Shown piece after piece: positions 8,475-17,888 of a DNA stretch of 36,358 nt. The notes beneath the pieces were generated by a model. That model saw only the letters and a program-made list of their open reading frames with translations, did no database searches and had not been told where the DNA came from. Location: contig JAURVZ010000070.1 in NCBI GenBank assembly GCA_030655215.1, forward strand, positions 1 to 36,358, in the 5' to 3' direction. A program made the position numbers and the translations under genes. The stretch is from Pseudolabrys sp. (GTDB lineage: Bacteria; Pseudomonadota; Alphaproteobacteria; Rhizobiales; Xanthobacteraceae). How positions within the stretch are numbered: position 1 is the stretch's first letter; each line of letters opens with the position of its first letter.

Positions 8475-9620
8475 TTAAATGCCACCGGGACTGTGCATTA
8501 CAAGGGCGGCGGCGCGGTCGCTGGGCGCCTCCCCGCCAATATCCATAATGCGGTCCAGCCGGGCGAATGCCTCGACCTGGAGCCGCCGTTCCGGGGTGTC
8601 GGCCAGCAGCGGCAGCAGCGCCGCGCCCAGCGCCTCGGGGGTAGCCTGGTACTGCAGGAGCTGCGGCACGACCTTCTCGCCGATGACGAGATTGGCCAAA
8701 ATGATGTTGTGCAGGTCGATCAGCGCACGGCCGACGAGTTCCTCAAGGAACGAGACCTTGTAGGCGGCGACCATCGGCACGCCAGCCAGCGCCAGTTCCA
8801 GGGTCGAGGTGCCGGACTTGGTCAGCGCCGCCCTCGCCTGGCGGAAGGCCAGATCCTTCTCGGCGGGGTCGGTCACGATGCGGACCGGCACCGGCCAGCT
8901 GGCGGTCGCTTCGACCACGGCGGGTGCCAGGCGCGGCACCGAGGGCACCACGACATCCAGTGCGCCGACACGGGCGGCAACGTGCCCGACAGTGGCGCCG
9001 AATACCTCTGCCATGCGGCGGATCTCGCCACCCCGGCTGCCGGGCAGCACCAGCAGTACCGGCGGATCGCTCAGGCGGCGGGCCGCCTCCTCCGCATTCG
9101 GGCGCAGCTCATGCACCCGCTCGCCGAGCGGATGGCCGACAAACGTGCAGGACGGCCCGCCGAGGCGTTGCATCGCCGCCGGCTCGAAAGGCAGCAGCGC
9201 CAGCACATGATCGACGTAAGCCTTCATGGCCCGGGCGCGCCACGGCCGCCAGGCCCAGACCGACGGGCAGACGTAATCGATGATGCGGATATGCGGCGCG
9301 CGGGCCCGCACCTGCCTGGCGACGCGGTGCGTGAACTCGGGGCTGTCGATAATCACCAACACATCCGGATTGGCGGCAATCACGGCATCCGCCGTTTCGC
9401 GAATGCGCCGCAGGACTTTCGGCAGGCTCATGGCAATGGCGGCAAAGCCGATGATCGCCAAATCGCCGAGCGGAAACAGGCTCGGCACGCCTTCCGCAGC
9501 CATATGGCTGCCGCCGACGCCGGACAATCGGACGGTTGGGTCGAGGCGACGCAAGGCGGGGATGAGCGCGGCGCCAAGCCGGTCGCCGGACTCTTCGCCC
9601 GCGACGAGAAAGATGTTCAT
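8475..9620 (-). CDS. lpxB: Lipid-A-disaccharide synthase
   Basis: A membrane-associated glycosyltransferase that joins UDP-2,3-diacylglucosamine and lipid X to make the lipid A disaccharide. The protein has 381 residues, the usual length. Seen: N-terminal AGEESGD, LSGVGGSHM, the family signature SVWAWRPWR, LVLPGSRGGEI, and the nucleotide-binding KSGTSTLELAL. The frame extends 41 codons further upstream in Arg-rich nonsense. I chose the ATG at 9620 because its ATGA overlaps the lpxI stop by 4 bp and the protein then starts MNIFLVAGEESGD as in the family. It is the last of the lpx genes in the block. Confidence 0.96.
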   Translation of the reverse strand: MNIFLVAGEESGDRLGAALIPALRRLDPTVRLSGVGGSHMAAEGVPSLFPLGDLAIIGFAAIAMSLPKVLRRIRETADAVIAANPDVLVIIDSPEFTHRVARQVRARAPHIRIIDYVCPSVWAWRPWRARAMKAYVDHVLALLPFEPAAMQRLGGPSCTFVGHPLGERVHELRPNAEEAARRLSDPPVLLVLPGSRGGEIRRMAEVFGATVGHVAARVGALDVVVPSVPRLAPAVVEATASWPVPVRIVTDPAEKDLAFRQARAALTKSGTSTLELALAGVPMVAAYKVSFLEELVGRALIDLHNIILANLVIGEKVVPQLLQYQATPEALGAALLPLLADTPERRLQVEAFARLDRIMDIGGEAPSDRAAALVMHSPGGI

Positions 9621-10477
9621 GGCTTTACGCCGGCGACGAAGATGCCGGCGCGATCGGCGGCCAGCACCAGTTGCTCCGGCTCGGCGACGATCGCTTGACC
9701 GGCAGTAACGGCCATGCCGGCCAGCCCGGCGGCAGCAACGCATTCCACGGTGCGCGGGCCGATCGACGGCAGATCGAAACGATGGTCCTGGTTCGGCTTC
9801 GCTGCCTTGATCAGCACGCCTTTGCCGCTAGCGGCGTGAATGCGGCCATTGCGGCGCAGTTCGGCGATACGGGCCAGCATAGCGTCCGTGCCCTCTGCCG
9901 CCTCAACGGCAATGATGTGCTTGTCGGCAACGACGACAGCCTGGCCGATGTCAAAGCGGCCGGCGGTGTGCAAGTAATCAAGACCGAGCGCGATGTCGGC
10001 GCGCGCGGCCTCATTCACCGCAACACGGCCGAGCTGGCCTTCCGGCATCAGAATTTCCGGCGCGACTTCATGCGCGCCGAGCAAACGAAAGCCGTGCTCT
10101 TCCATCCAGCCGCCAATGCTGGTCAGCAGATGATTGTCGCCGCCGCGGAACGCCGCATAGACACGCGGCAGCGCCGACAGGACATGAAAATCGGGACGGA
10201 CTTTCCAGACCGATGGCCGCGTCAGCGAGCCGATGAACACCAGATCGCGGCATCCTTCGGCGCGCGCAAGCTTCAGGAATTTGCCGACCTGGCCCATATA
10301 GAGCCAATGCTGCTTGTGCTGGCCGAAGCTTTCCGGCTCCGCCGCACCGACCAGCGGAAACAGGATGACGCGACGGCCGCGCGCAGACACATGATCGGCC
10401 ACTGCGAGAGGTAAACTGCCGCCGCCGCACATCAACGCAAGCGGGCTTTGCTCACTTGCATTGGGCGTTGCGGTCAT
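9617..10477 (-). CDS. lpxI: UDP-2,3-diacylglucosamine pyrophosphatase LpxI
   Basis: Hydrolyses UDP-2,3-diacylglucosamine to lipid X plus UMP, the fourth step of lipid A synthesis. This is the LpxI family (formerly DUF1009), used by many alphaproteobacteria instead of LpxH. The protein has 286 residues. Seen: N-terminal LMCGGGSLPLAVA, GQVGKFLKLARAEGCRDLVFIGSL, GGDNHLL, and the conserved C-terminal RFDLPSIGPRTVE followed by AGLAGMAVTAGQ. The ATG at 10477 overlaps the lpxA stop in a 4-bp ATGA, and its own stop overlaps the lpxB ATG in the same way, so translation is probably coupled across the trio. No LpxH-like gene is seen in the window. Confidence 0.95.
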   Translation of the reverse strand: MTATPNASEQSPLALMCGGGSLPLAVADHVSARGRRVILFPLVGAAEPESFGQHKQHWLYMGQVGKFLKLARAEGCRDLVFIGSLTRPSVWKVRPDFHVLSALPRVYAAFRGGDNHLLTSIGGWMEEHGFRLLGAHEVAPEILMPEGQLGRVAVNEAARADIALGLDYLHTAGRFDIGQAVVVADKHIIAVEAAEGTDAMLARIAELRRNGRIHAASGKGVLIKAAKPNQDHRFDLPSIGPRTVECVAAAGLAGMAVTAGQAIVAEPEQLVLAADRAGIFVAGVKP

Positions 10478-11304
10478 GCGTCGGTGTCCGCCTCGGCGCG
10501 GTTGATGGCCATGGTAAAGGGACGTTTGCCGGCGCGGATGAATTCGAAGATGCGCGCGACCAGCGCATTGTCTGGATAGGACGCGGCGACACGTTCGATG
10601 CGGCCGCGGAATTCGCCTTCGCCGAAGAACAGGTCCTGATAGGCCGAACGGACACCATGGATTTCTGGCTTGGACAGACCGCGCCGGCGCATGCCGACAA
10701 CATTGAGGCCGACGAGGAACGCCAGCGGCCCTTGCGCCATGCCGAACGGAATGACATCGGCGCGCACACCGCTCATGCCGACGATCATCGCGCCCTCGCC
10801 GATGCGCACGAACTGCCGCACCGCGACATTGCCGCCGAACACGACCTTGTCACCGACGGTGACATGGCCGCCGAGCATGGTGTTATTGGCGAAGATGACG
10901 TTGTTGCCAACGTTGCAGTCGTGGCCGATATGCGTGCCGACCATCAGGAAACACTTGTCACCGACTGAGGTCAGCGCCCGGTCATCTTCTGTGCCGGTGT
11001 TCATCGTCACGCTTTCGCGGATGTCGCAATCGGCGCCGACGGTCAGCTTGGTCGGGCCGCCGCGGTAGCTGTAGGACTGCGGCGGCGAACCGAGCGAGGC
11101 GAAGGGGCGAATGCTGGTGCGCGGGCCAATGCTGGTATGGCCTGTGACGCTGACATGGCCGATCAGCTTGCAGTTATCGCCGATCGAGACGTTCGGCCCG
11201 ATCGTGCAATAGGGCCCGATCTGCGCGCCCTGCCCGATGACGGCGCCGCTCTCGATCCGCGCTGTCGGATCGATCTTGGTCTCAGTCGTCGACATGACGT
11301 TCAT
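10474..11304 (-). CDS. lpxA: UDP-N-acetylglucosamine O-acyltransferase
   Basis: Transfers a 3-hydroxyacyl chain from ACP to UDP-GlcNAc, the first committed step of lipid A synthesis, in the cytoplasm. Seen: an N-terminal left-handed beta-helix of hexapeptide repeats ([17 protein letters not shown] and onward), the active-site segment THIGHDC with His128 equivalent to E. coli His125, and a C-terminal helical domain. The ATG at 11304 is preferred because it overlaps the fabZ stop in a 4-bp ATGA, giving 276 residues. A second ATG three codons later (11295) would also work. The open frame further upstream is antisense-like, Arg-rich sequence inside fabZ and was discarded. Confidence 0.96.
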   Translation of the reverse strand: MNVMSTTETKIDPTARIESGAVIGQGAQIGPYCTIGPNVSIGDNCKLIGHVSVTGHTSIGPRTSIRPFASLGSPPQSYSYRGGPTKLTVGADCDIRESVTMNTGTEDDRALTSVGDKCFLMVGTHIGHDCNVGNNVIFANNTMLGGHVTVGDKVVFGGNVAVRQFVRIGEGAMIVGMSGVRADVIPFGMAQGPLAFLVGLNVVGMRRRGLSKPEIHGVRSAYQDLFFGEGEFRGRIERVAASYPDNALVARIFEFIRAGKRPFTMAINRAEADTDA

Positions 11305-11759
11305 CGGTCGGAAATCATCGCGCCGAGATCGGCTTCGGCGACGATGACGCCGTTGACCTTGGCTTCGCCGTGGTACCACCACATGTTCTTGCGCCGGTTG
11401 GTGCGCGTCATGTGGAATTCGACAGTGTCGCCGGGCACGACCGGCTTGCGGAATTTGCACTTGTCGATGGTCAGAAAGAACACCGATTTCGGCTGGCTCG
11501 ACGATGTCGAGGTGATGCAGAGCACGCCGGCGGTCTGCGCCATGCCTTCGATCAGCAGCACACCGGGGAAAATCGGATTGCCGGGAAAGTGGCCCTGGAA
11601 CTGCGGCTCGTTGATGGTGACGTTCTTGATGCCGATACCGAACTCGTCGCCGCGAATGTCGATGACGCGGTCAACCAGCAGGAACGGATAGCGATGCGGC
11701 AGCATCTGCATAATGACGGAAATATCGGCCGCTTCGATTTTCTTGACGACTTCATCCAT
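11301..11759 (-). CDS. fabZ: 3-hydroxyacyl-ACP dehydratase
   Basis: Dehydrates 3-hydroxyacyl-ACP to trans-2-enoyl-ACP in fatty acid elongation. It competes with LpxA and LpxD for the same 3-hydroxyacyl-ACP, which is why it is commonly encoded among the lpx genes. The protein has 152 residues with a single hotdog fold. Seen: [12 protein letters not shown] near the N-terminus, and the catalytic pair His57 ([11 protein letters not shown]) and Glu71 (LLIEGMAQ). It lies 9 bp after lpxD and overlaps lpxA by 4 bp. Confidence 0.97.
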   Translation of the reverse strand: MDEVVKKIEAADISVIMQMLPHRYPFLLVDRVIDIRGDEFGIGIKNVTINEPQFQGHFPGNPIFPGVLLIEGMAQTAGVLCITSTSSSQPKSVFFLTIDKCKFRKPVVPGDTVEFHMTRTNRRKNMWWYHGEAKVNGVIVAEADLGAMISDR

Positions 11760-11768
11760 GGAAATTTC

Positions 11769-12824
11769 TCACTCGTCGGCCGCGGAAGCGGCGCCGTTCT
11801 TTCCGAGCGCAAGCCGCTCGAGCGCCATAACCTCTCGAAACCATTGCTTCACAGGCTTGGCCGGCGTGCCGCCCCAACGCGCGCCTGGCGGCACATTGCC
11901 GTTGACGTTGCTGGTCGCCGCGATCTGCGCGCCCTCGCCGATCGTAACATCGTTGACGACACCAACACTGGCGCCGAGCACAACGTAATCTTCAAGCGTC
12001 GAACTGCCTGCAATGCCGGACTTTGCCACCACGATACAATGCCGCCCGATGCTGACATTGTGGCCAATCTGCACAAGATTGTCGATCTTGGTGCCCTCGC
12101 CGATGACGGTGTCACGAATGCCGCCGCGGTCGATCGCGGTGCCGGCGCCGATTTCGACATCGTCCTGAATAATGACACGGCCGACCTGCGGCACCTTCTG
12201 GTGCGTGGCGCCCATGACAAAGCCGAAGCCGTCCTGGCCAATATGGCAACCGGGATGAATGATGACGCGGTCGCCGACCAAGGTGTTGGTCAGCACGGCG
12301 CCGGAGCCGATCGAGCAATCGCGGCCAATGCGGACATCGGTGCCGATGACGGCGGTGGCGCCGATGATGGTGCCGCTGCCGATCTCGGTGCGCGGGCCAA
12401 TGACAGCGCCCGGCTCGACGGTGACGCCGCTTTCCAGCCGCGCCGTCGGGTCGATATGCGCGCTGGCGATAGCGCCCGGTGCCGCCAGCGAGGACGGTCG
12501 CAGCGATTGCGGAAACAGAGTGCGCGCAACTTTGACGAAAGCCTTGAACGGCTCCTTGACGACCAGCGCGGTCACGCGCGGCGGCAGTTCCTTGGCGAGC
12601 ACGGCGCTGGTCAGGCAGACGCCGGCATGCGTTGCCGCAGCCGCGGCCGTGAAGCGCTTATTATCGAAGAAGGCAATGTCGGTGGGTGACGCGCGGTCGA
12701 GCGGCGCGACATTGACGATCTGACGCGCGCGCGCCGCCCCTTGCGGAGCGGCGGCGCCTGTCAGTGCAACGATCTCGTCAGTAGAGAGACCGCGCGTTTC
12801 GCGTAGGAATACCGGCTCGCTCAT
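11769..12824 (-). CDS. lpxD: UDP-3-O-(3-hydroxyacyl)glucosamine N-acyltransferase
   Basis: Adds the N-linked 3-hydroxyacyl chain to UDP-3-O-acylglucosamine, step three of lipid A synthesis. The protein has 351 residues. Seen: an N-terminal uridine-binding domain (to about residue 115, with DIAFFDNKR), then a long left-handed beta-helix of hexapeptide repeats from about 120 to 315, and QIGHN with His255 matching the catalytic E. coli His239. A C-terminal helix ends in ALERLALGKNG. The ATG at 12824 begins MSEPVFL; the 32 codons of open frame upstream do not resemble the family. It follows bamA after 34 bp. Confidence 0.96.
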   Translation of the reverse strand: MSEPVFLRETRGLSTDEIVALTGAAAPQGAARARQIVNVAPLDRASPTDIAFFDNKRFTAAAAATHAGVCLTSAVLAKELPPRVTALVVKEPFKAFVKVARTLFPQSLRPSSLAAPGAIASAHIDPTARLESGVTVEPGAVIGPRTEIGSGTIIGATAVIGTDVRIGRDCSIGSGAVLTNTLVGDRVIIHPGCHIGQDGFGFVMGATHQKVPQVGRVIIQDDVEIGAGTAIDRGGIRDTVIGEGTKIDNLVQIGHNVSIGRHCIVVAKSGIAGSSTLEDYVVLGASVGVVNDVTIGEGAQIAATSNVNGNVPPGARWGGTPAKPVKQWFREVMALERLALGKNGAASAADE

Positions 12825-12858
12825 CCCGCAAGTGCCGCTCCGCTCACTGCAGCGACGA

Positions 12859-15291
12859 TTAGAACTTCGTGCCGCCACCGAACCGGAAGATCTGCGTCTT
12901 GTCGCAAACCTGGCCGCCACCGATCGACGTTTCGCAGTACTTCTTGATCGGGTAAGCGAGGTCGAAGCGCAGCGGTCCGAGCGGCGAATCCCAGATCAAA
13001 CCAACGCCGACCGAGGAGCGGATCATGCTGGCATCGCCCAGACCGACCTGCAGGGTTTCATTGGTCACACCTGGCCAGCTGGTCGGACCCTTGTAGCCCC
13101 AGACCGAACCGGCATCGGCAAAGGTCGCAAACTTGATGCCGATTTCCTTCGGCAGGAAGTACAGCGGCGTCTGGAACTCGACGCTGGTGCCCCAGAACAT
13201 GGTGCCGCCGAGCGCGTCATTGTTGGTGCCGCTGGTCAGATCGCGCGGGCCGATGCCACCGGGCGCAAAGCCACGGACCAGGTTCGGGCCCATCTGGAAG
13301 TGATCAAGCATACGAATATCCTTGCCGCCCCAGGCGCCAATATGGCCGCCCTGAAGCTTGAGGACACCGACGATATCCGGCAGCACTTCGTAGTAATTGC
13401 GGATTTCACCGGTCGAACGGATGAAGTTCACGTCACCGCCGACACCGGCGAAGTCCTGCGTGATGCTGGCAACGAGGCCGGAGGTCGGCGTCTTGTTGTT
13501 GTCCAGCGTATTGTAGGTCGTGGTGTAGCCCAGCATCGAGACCATCACCGGGCCCTGTGCCAGTTCCTTACGAACTGCGAGCGAGGCCTCGCCGTTCGCG
13601 TAGCAACCCGGCGCCGTGTTCGTCAGCGAACAGTCCTTGTACTGGCTCGGCAGGGTGATTTCCTGACGATACAGCGTATAGCGCGGCGCGAAGGTCAGTT
13701 CTTCGGTCAGCGCGAAGCCGAGCTTCAAGTTGCCGCCGATCGACTTGGTGTCATACGACACCGAGTTCGAGGCCTGGTTTTCCTTGGCAAAAAGATCGAT
13801 GCCGCCAGCCATGCGATAGCCGAGCAGGAACGGCTCGACGAAGGACAGTTCAACACCGCGGGTCCGCTGACCGTAGGTCACCGACGCCTTGGCGAACTGG
13901 CCACGGCCCATCAGGTTGCGGTCGGCGACGCTGGCTTCAGCGATGAAGCCGTCAGCGGTCGAATAGCCGCCGGCGATCGAGAACTCGCCCGTGGCCTTCT
14001 CTTCGACGTCGACGTTGACGACGACGCGATCCGGCGCCGAGCCCGGCTCGTTTGTGATCTTGACCACCTTGAAGTAATCGAGGTTCTTCAGGCGGCGTTC
14101 GGCGCGATCGATCAGCGCGCGGTTATAGGCATCGCCTTCGCTGAGGTCGAACTCGCGGCGAATGACATAGTCACGCGTACGGATGTTGCCGCGAACATTG
14201 ATGCGCTCGATATAGGCGCGCTGCCCTTCGTCGACGACGAAAGCCAGGTTGATGGTGCGGGCCTCGGGGTTGCGGTCGCCGCGGGGACGGACAGTGGCGA
14301 AGGCGTAGCCGCGCTTGGAGGCTTCCACCGTCATCTGCTCGACGCTCTTCTCGACGAGATCGGCGTTGTAGATGTTACCCGAGCTCAGGCGGACCGAGTT
14401 ACGCAAGGTCGCCGGCTCGATCGCGCGGACGTTCGACACGACATCCACGGTACCGACGCGGTACTGGTTGCCTTCGTCGATGTTGAAGGTGATCGTGAAG
14501 CCCTTCTTGACCGGGTCATATTCGCCAACCGCCGAAACGATGCGGACGTCGGCATAGCCGTTCTTCAGGTAGAAACGGCGCAGCAAGTCGCGGTCGGCTT
14601 CGACGCGATCCGGATCATAGATGTCAGTGGTCTGCAGGAAGGAGAGGAAGTTGCTCTCCGAGCTCTTGATGACTTCCTTCAGGCGGCCATACGAGTAAGC
14701 CTTGGCGCCGACGAACTTGATGTCCTTGACGCCGGTCTTCTCGCCTTCCTTGATTTCAAAGACGAGGTCGACGCGGTTGTTCGGCAGTTCGATGATCTTC
14801 GGCGTCACGATGACGTCGAAACGGCCGCTGCGCTGATAGATCTCGATGATGCGCTGCACGTCGGCCTGAACGGTCGGCTTCGACAGCGTGCCGCGCGGCT
14901 TCGACTGCACTTCGACCTTCAACTGGTCGTCTTTGGCCTTCTTGTTACCTTCGAAGGCGACGCGGTTCAGTACCGGGTTCTCGACCACGGAAACGACCAG
15001 GCGGCCGCCGGCATTATTGATGCGGACGTCGGAAAACAGGCCCGTCGCGTACAGCGCCTTGAGGCCTTCGTCGATTTCATTGGGGCCGAGACGGCCGCCG
15101 GGGCCGGGACGGAAATAGGAACGGACAGTGTCCGATTCGACGCGGCGGTTGCCTTCAACCACCACGGAACTGGCCTGCGCATAGGCGGCGCCAGTCGAAA
15201 CAAGCGTCGTGACGCCGGCCCCGCCAAGGAGACCGCCGATGACCGCGAAATTTAGGGCAAGTCCCCGAACCACCCGCACACAAAGTCTCAT
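12859..15291 (-). CDS. bamA: Outer membrane protein assembly factor BamA
   Basis: Essential core of the BAM complex that folds and inserts beta-barrel proteins into the outer membrane. The protein has 810 residues. Seen: a signal peptide of about 38-40 residues ending AAYAQA, five POTRA domains (about 40-420, recognisable from repeated FEGNKK, FVGAKAYS and INVRGNIRTRD strand starts), then a 16-strand barrel with the conserved loop-6 VRGF at 672-675, and a C-terminal Phe. Two cysteine pairs in predicted loops (CSL...GCY, CETS...VCD) are a local detail. A ribosome-binding site AAGGA/AAGGG precedes the ATG. The 208-bp gap from rseP may hold its own promoter. Confidence 0.97.
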   Translation of the reverse strand: MRLCVRVVRGLALNFAVIGGLLGGAGVTTLVSTGAAYAQASSVVVEGNRRVESDTVRSYFRPGPGGRLGPNEIDEGLKALYATGLFSDVRINNAGGRLVVSVVENPVLNRVAFEGNKKAKDDQLKVEVQSKPRGTLSKPTVQADVQRIIEIYQRSGRFDVIVTPKIIELPNNRVDLVFEIKEGEKTGVKDIKFVGAKAYSYGRLKEVIKSSESNFLSFLQTTDIYDPDRVEADRDLLRRFYLKNGYADVRIVSAVGEYDPVKKGFTITFNIDEGNQYRVGTVDVVSNVRAIEPATLRNSVRLSSGNIYNADLVEKSVEQMTVEASKRGYAFATVRPRGDRNPEARTINLAFVVDEGQRAYIERINVRGNIRTRDYVIRREFDLSEGDAYNRALIDRAERRLKNLDYFKVVKITNEPGSAPDRVVVNVDVEEKATGEFSIAGGYSTADGFIAEASVADRNLMGRGQFAKASVTYGQRTRGVELSFVEPFLLGYRMAGGIDLFAKENQASNSVSYDTKSIGGNLKLGFALTEELTFAPRYTLYRQEITLPSQYKDCSLTNTAPGCYANGEASLAVRKELAQGPVMVSMLGYTTTYNTLDNNKTPTSGLVASITQDFAGVGGDVNFIRSTGEIRNYYEVLPDIVGVLKLQGGHIGAWGGKDIRMLDHFQMGPNLVRGFAPGGIGPRDLTSGTNNDALGGTMFWGTSVEFQTPLYFLPKEIGIKFATFADAGSVWGYKGPTSWPGVTNETLQVGLGDASMIRSSVGVGLIWDSPLGPLRFDLAYPIKKYCETSIGGGQVCDKTQIFRFGGGTKF

Positions 15292-15372
15292 GCGCTACGC
15301 GCCCTTATTCCTTGGAGAATGCCGCTTTTGACGGCAACTCCACTTCTATCCTACGGCCAAAGCCGCTGCGCA

Positions 15373-15387
15373 CCCGAGACTCTCGGG
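15373..15387. repeat. Short palindrome in the rseP-bamA gap
   Basis: CCCGAGA (15373-15379) and TCTCGGG (15381-15387) are perfect inverted arms about one base. It lies about 85 bp upstream of the bamA start. It has no T-tract and so is not an intrinsic terminator; an operator or leader hairpin are possibilities. Confidence 0.4.
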
Positions 15388-15468
15388 CAACATTAGTCTG
15401 CTTTGTACAGCGTTTTCCAACCACTGCAAACGAAACCGCCAAGCCGAGTTTCCCTTTCCCCTCATTAA

Positions 15469-15484
15469 GTTGCCTATAGGCAAC
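15469..15484. repeat. Perfect 16-bp palindrome just after rseP
   Basis: GTTGCCTATAGGCAAC is fully self-complementary with no loop and lies 15 bp beyond the rseP stop, in the only sizeable gap (208 bp) between rseP and lpxB. A loopless palindrome is typical of a dimeric protein-binding site rather than a terminator. It may control bamA and the genes after it. Function unknown. Confidence 0.45.
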
Positions 15485-15499
15485 GATCGAAAAGAGGGG

Positions 15500-16636
15500 T
15501 CAGGACGTGGCCAGATGCAGGATGTCATTAAAGGTTGCAAAAATCATCAACATTAGGACGATTGCGAGCCCCACGCGGAACCCATACTCCTGTGCCCGCT
15601 CGGACAAAGGACGGCCTCTCAGGGCCTCGATGGCATAGAACAAAAGGTGTCCGCCATCGAGCAACGGAATCGGAAACAGGTTCAACAGGCCGATCGAGAC
15701 CGACAAAACCGCCGTCAGATTGATCAGGGGGCCGAATCCCCCGACCGCAACCTCCCCTGACACCTGGGCGATTCGGATCGGCCCGCCGAGCTGGTCGGGC
15801 GAGTTCCGGCCTGTGAAGATGCCGCCGATGTAGGAGAAGGTAGTGTCGACGATGATCCAGGTCTGCTTGGCACCGGCGCCGAGGGCGGCGAGAGGCCCGA
15901 GCTTCTCGGTCGTCGCATCGCCCGCCGCCACCGACCGGCTGATGCCGAGGACGCCGAGCTGGTTGCCCATCTTGTCCTTCTTCAGCTGCGGGATCGCCTG
16001 CAGGGTCAGGAGCTGCTCGCCGCGCTTGACCTCGACCGCCAGCTTCTGGTCGGCGCTCATGCTGACGATGCGCTGCATGTCGGAGAAAGTATCGATCCGG
16101 GCGCCATCAATGGACAGGACCAGATCGCCCGGCTGGAAACCAGCTTTCTCCGCAGCGCCGCCCTCGATAACGGCGTCGACCCGGGCCTGCATGCTCGGCT
16201 TGCCGACGATCATGAAGATCGCGGCAAAGATGACGATGGCCAGGATGAAATTGGCAATCGGCCCGGCCGCGACCACGGCGGCGCGCTTGGCGACCGATTT
16301 ATGGATGAAGCTGACGTTGCGCTCGGCTTCCGTCATGGTCGACGCCGCCGCGTGGTCCGGCACGCTCGCCGCGTTCTCGTCGCCGAAGAACTTCACATAG
16401 CCGCCGAGCGGAATGGCCGAGATCTTCCAGCGCGTGCCGTGTCTGTCGTTGAAACCGACGATTTCGGGGCCGAACCCCAGCGAAAACACCAGGACCTTGA
16501 TGCCGCACCAGCGCGCTACCAGGAAGTGGCCGAGTTCATGGAAGAACACCACGACGGTGAGCACGAAGAGGAATGGCACGATGTAGCCGGCCACGCCGCC
16601 GCCGAATGAGCCGAGGCTCCCCAAGATATCCGTCAT
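15500..16636 (-). CDS. rseP: Site-2 protease RseP (membrane metalloprotease)
   Basis: An inner-membrane zinc protease that cuts within membrane segments, classically of anti-sigma factors in envelope stress signalling, and clears remnant signal peptides. The protein has 378 residues. Seen: the first membrane helix carries the zinc motif HELGH (His33, Glu34, His37), followed by LGFGPEI and IPLGGYVKFFGDE. One PDZ domain spans about 155-225 (the E. coli protein has two), and the third zinc ligand is Asp327 in PLLDGGHLLF near the last helices. I chose the ATG at 16636, preceded by GAGG, over an adjacent TTG. Encoded next to bamA, whose failure triggers the same stress responses. Confidence 0.95.
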   Translation of the reverse strand: MTDILGSLGSFGGGVAGYIVPFLFVLTVVVFFHELGHFLVARWCGIKVLVFSLGFGPEIVGFNDRHGTRWKISAIPLGGYVKFFGDENAASVPDHAAASTMTEAERNVSFIHKSVAKRAAVVAAGPIANFILAIVIFAAIFMIVGKPSMQARVDAVIEGGAAEKAGFQPGDLVLSIDGARIDTFSDMQRIVSMSADQKLAVEVKRGEQLLTLQAIPQLKKDKMGNQLGVLGISRSVAAGDATTEKLGPLAALGAGAKQTWIIVDTTFSYIGGIFTGRNSPDQLGGPIRIAQVSGEVAVGGFGPLINLTAVLSVSIGLLNLFPIPLLDGGHLLFYAIEALRGRPLSERAQEYGFRVGLAIVLMLMIFATFNDILHLATS

Positions 16637-16706
16637 CAAAATCCTCGTCCCGGCCTTCAGGCCGTCAGCAATAGTCGCGAAAGGTTACTAGGATGCCTTT
16701 ACGGCA

Positions 16707-17888
16707 TTATTGAGCAAGTGCCCCCGACAGGTCTTTCGCCAGACTTCTCGCAATATGGTCAACGGCCAGGGCGGCGTCGATGCTGGCCGGGTCGGTCAAA
16801 AGGCCGCGGGCGTCAGCCGCCTCCAGCGTTTTCTCGACCAAGGTGGCGATGGCCAGGAACGGGATGCGGCCGGCAATAAACGCGGCTACGGCGATCTCGT
16901 CGGCGGCGTTCAGCACGGTCGGCGCCGCCCCGCCCTTGATCATGGCCTCGCGGGCCAGCCTGAGCGCCGGGAAGCGGACGGTGTCCGGCTCCTCGAAGGT
17001 CAGGCTGCCGAGCTTGGCGAGGTCGAGCCGCGGCGCCGGGCCGTCGATCCGCTCCGGCCAGGCCAGACAATGCGCGATCGGCACCCGCATGTCAGGCGGA
17101 CCGAGCTGCGCCACGACCGAGCCGTCGCGGAATTCGACGAGGCCATGCACCGCCGATTGCGGATGCACCAGCACGTCGATCTCGGACGGCTTCAGGGCGA
17201 ACAGGTGATGCGCCTCAATGACTTCGAGGCCCTTGTTCATCAAGGTCGCGGAATCGATGGTGATCTTCGGGCCCATCGACCAGTTTGGATGCTTGAGCGC
17301 CTGCTCCGGCGTGGCTTGCCTGATGGCGTCGAGCGTCCAGGTGCGGAACGGACCGCCCGACGCGGTGATGATGACGCGCAACACGTCCTCGCGACGGCCG
17401 GCACCTAACGCCTGAAACAGCGCATTGTGTTCGCTGTCGACCGGCAGCACCGTGGCGTTGAATTGCGCGGCGGCGCGCATGAACAGTGCGCCGGCGCAGA
17501 CCAGGCATTCCTTGTTGGCGAGCGCGACCGTAGCGCCGCGTTCAATTGCCGCCATGGTTGGCTTGAGGCCGACCGCGCCGGAGATCGCCGCCATCACCCA
17601 GTCGGCCGGATGTTGGGCGGCTTCGATCAGGGCCTGTTCGCCGGCGGCGGCTTCAATGCCGCTGCCGGCGAGCGCTTCCTTCAGCGCGTTATAGCAATCA
17701 GGATCGGCGATGACGGCGATGCGCGCGTGGGTATCGCGCGCGACTTGTGCCAAAGCCGTGACATTGCTGCCGGAGGCGACGGCTTCAACGCGAAAGCGAT
17801 CCGGATTGCGTTTGATCAAATCGACCGTCGAGGCGCCGACCGAACCGGTGGCGCCGAGAATGGTCACGCTGCGCGGCGCACTTACCAT
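16707..17888 (-). CDS. dxr: 1-deoxy-D-xylulose 5-phosphate reductoisomerase
   Basis: Converts DXP to 2-C-methyl-D-erythritol 4-phosphate using NADPH and a divalent metal, the committed step of the MEP isoprenoid pathway (target of fosmidomycin). The protein has 393 residues. Seen: the N-terminal NADPH-binding GATGSVG (residues 12-18), metal ligands in [10 protein letters not shown] (Asp151, Glu153), the SGGPFR loop, and [14 protein letters not shown]. The ATG at 17888 overlaps the 3' end of cdsA by 7 bp. Its product feeds UppS, encoded two genes upstream. Confidence 0.97.
   Translation of the reverse strand: MVSAPRSVTILGATGSVGASTVDLIKRNPDRFRVEAVASGSNVTALAQVARDTHARIAVIADPDCYNALKEALAGSGIEAAAGEQALIEAAQHPADWVMAAISGAVGLKPTMAAIERGATVALANKECLVCAGALFMRAAAQFNATVLPVDSEHNALFQALGAGRREDVLRVIITASGGPFRTWTLDAIRQATPEQALKHPNWSMGPKITIDSATLMNKGLEVIEAHHLFALKPSEIDVLVHPQSAVHGLVEFRDGSVVAQLGPPDMRVPIAHCLAWPERIDGPAPRLDLAKLGSLTFEEPDTVRFPALRLAREAMIKGGAAPTVLNAADEIAVAAFIAGRIPFLAIATLVEKTLEAADARGLLTDPASIDAALAVDHIARSLAKDLSGALAQ

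Noticed and set aside
11370..12689. A 439-codon + strand frame opposite fabZ and lpxD.
   Set aside because: Antisense of hexapeptide-repeat coding sequence, which itself is periodic and so leaves open frames. No start signal seen.
12832..15255. An 807-codon open frame on the + strand opposite bamA.
   Set aside because: It is the antisense shadow of bamA. High-GC codon bias removes stops from this frame, and the protein is low-complexity, rich in Arg, Asp and Val, with no recognisable domain.
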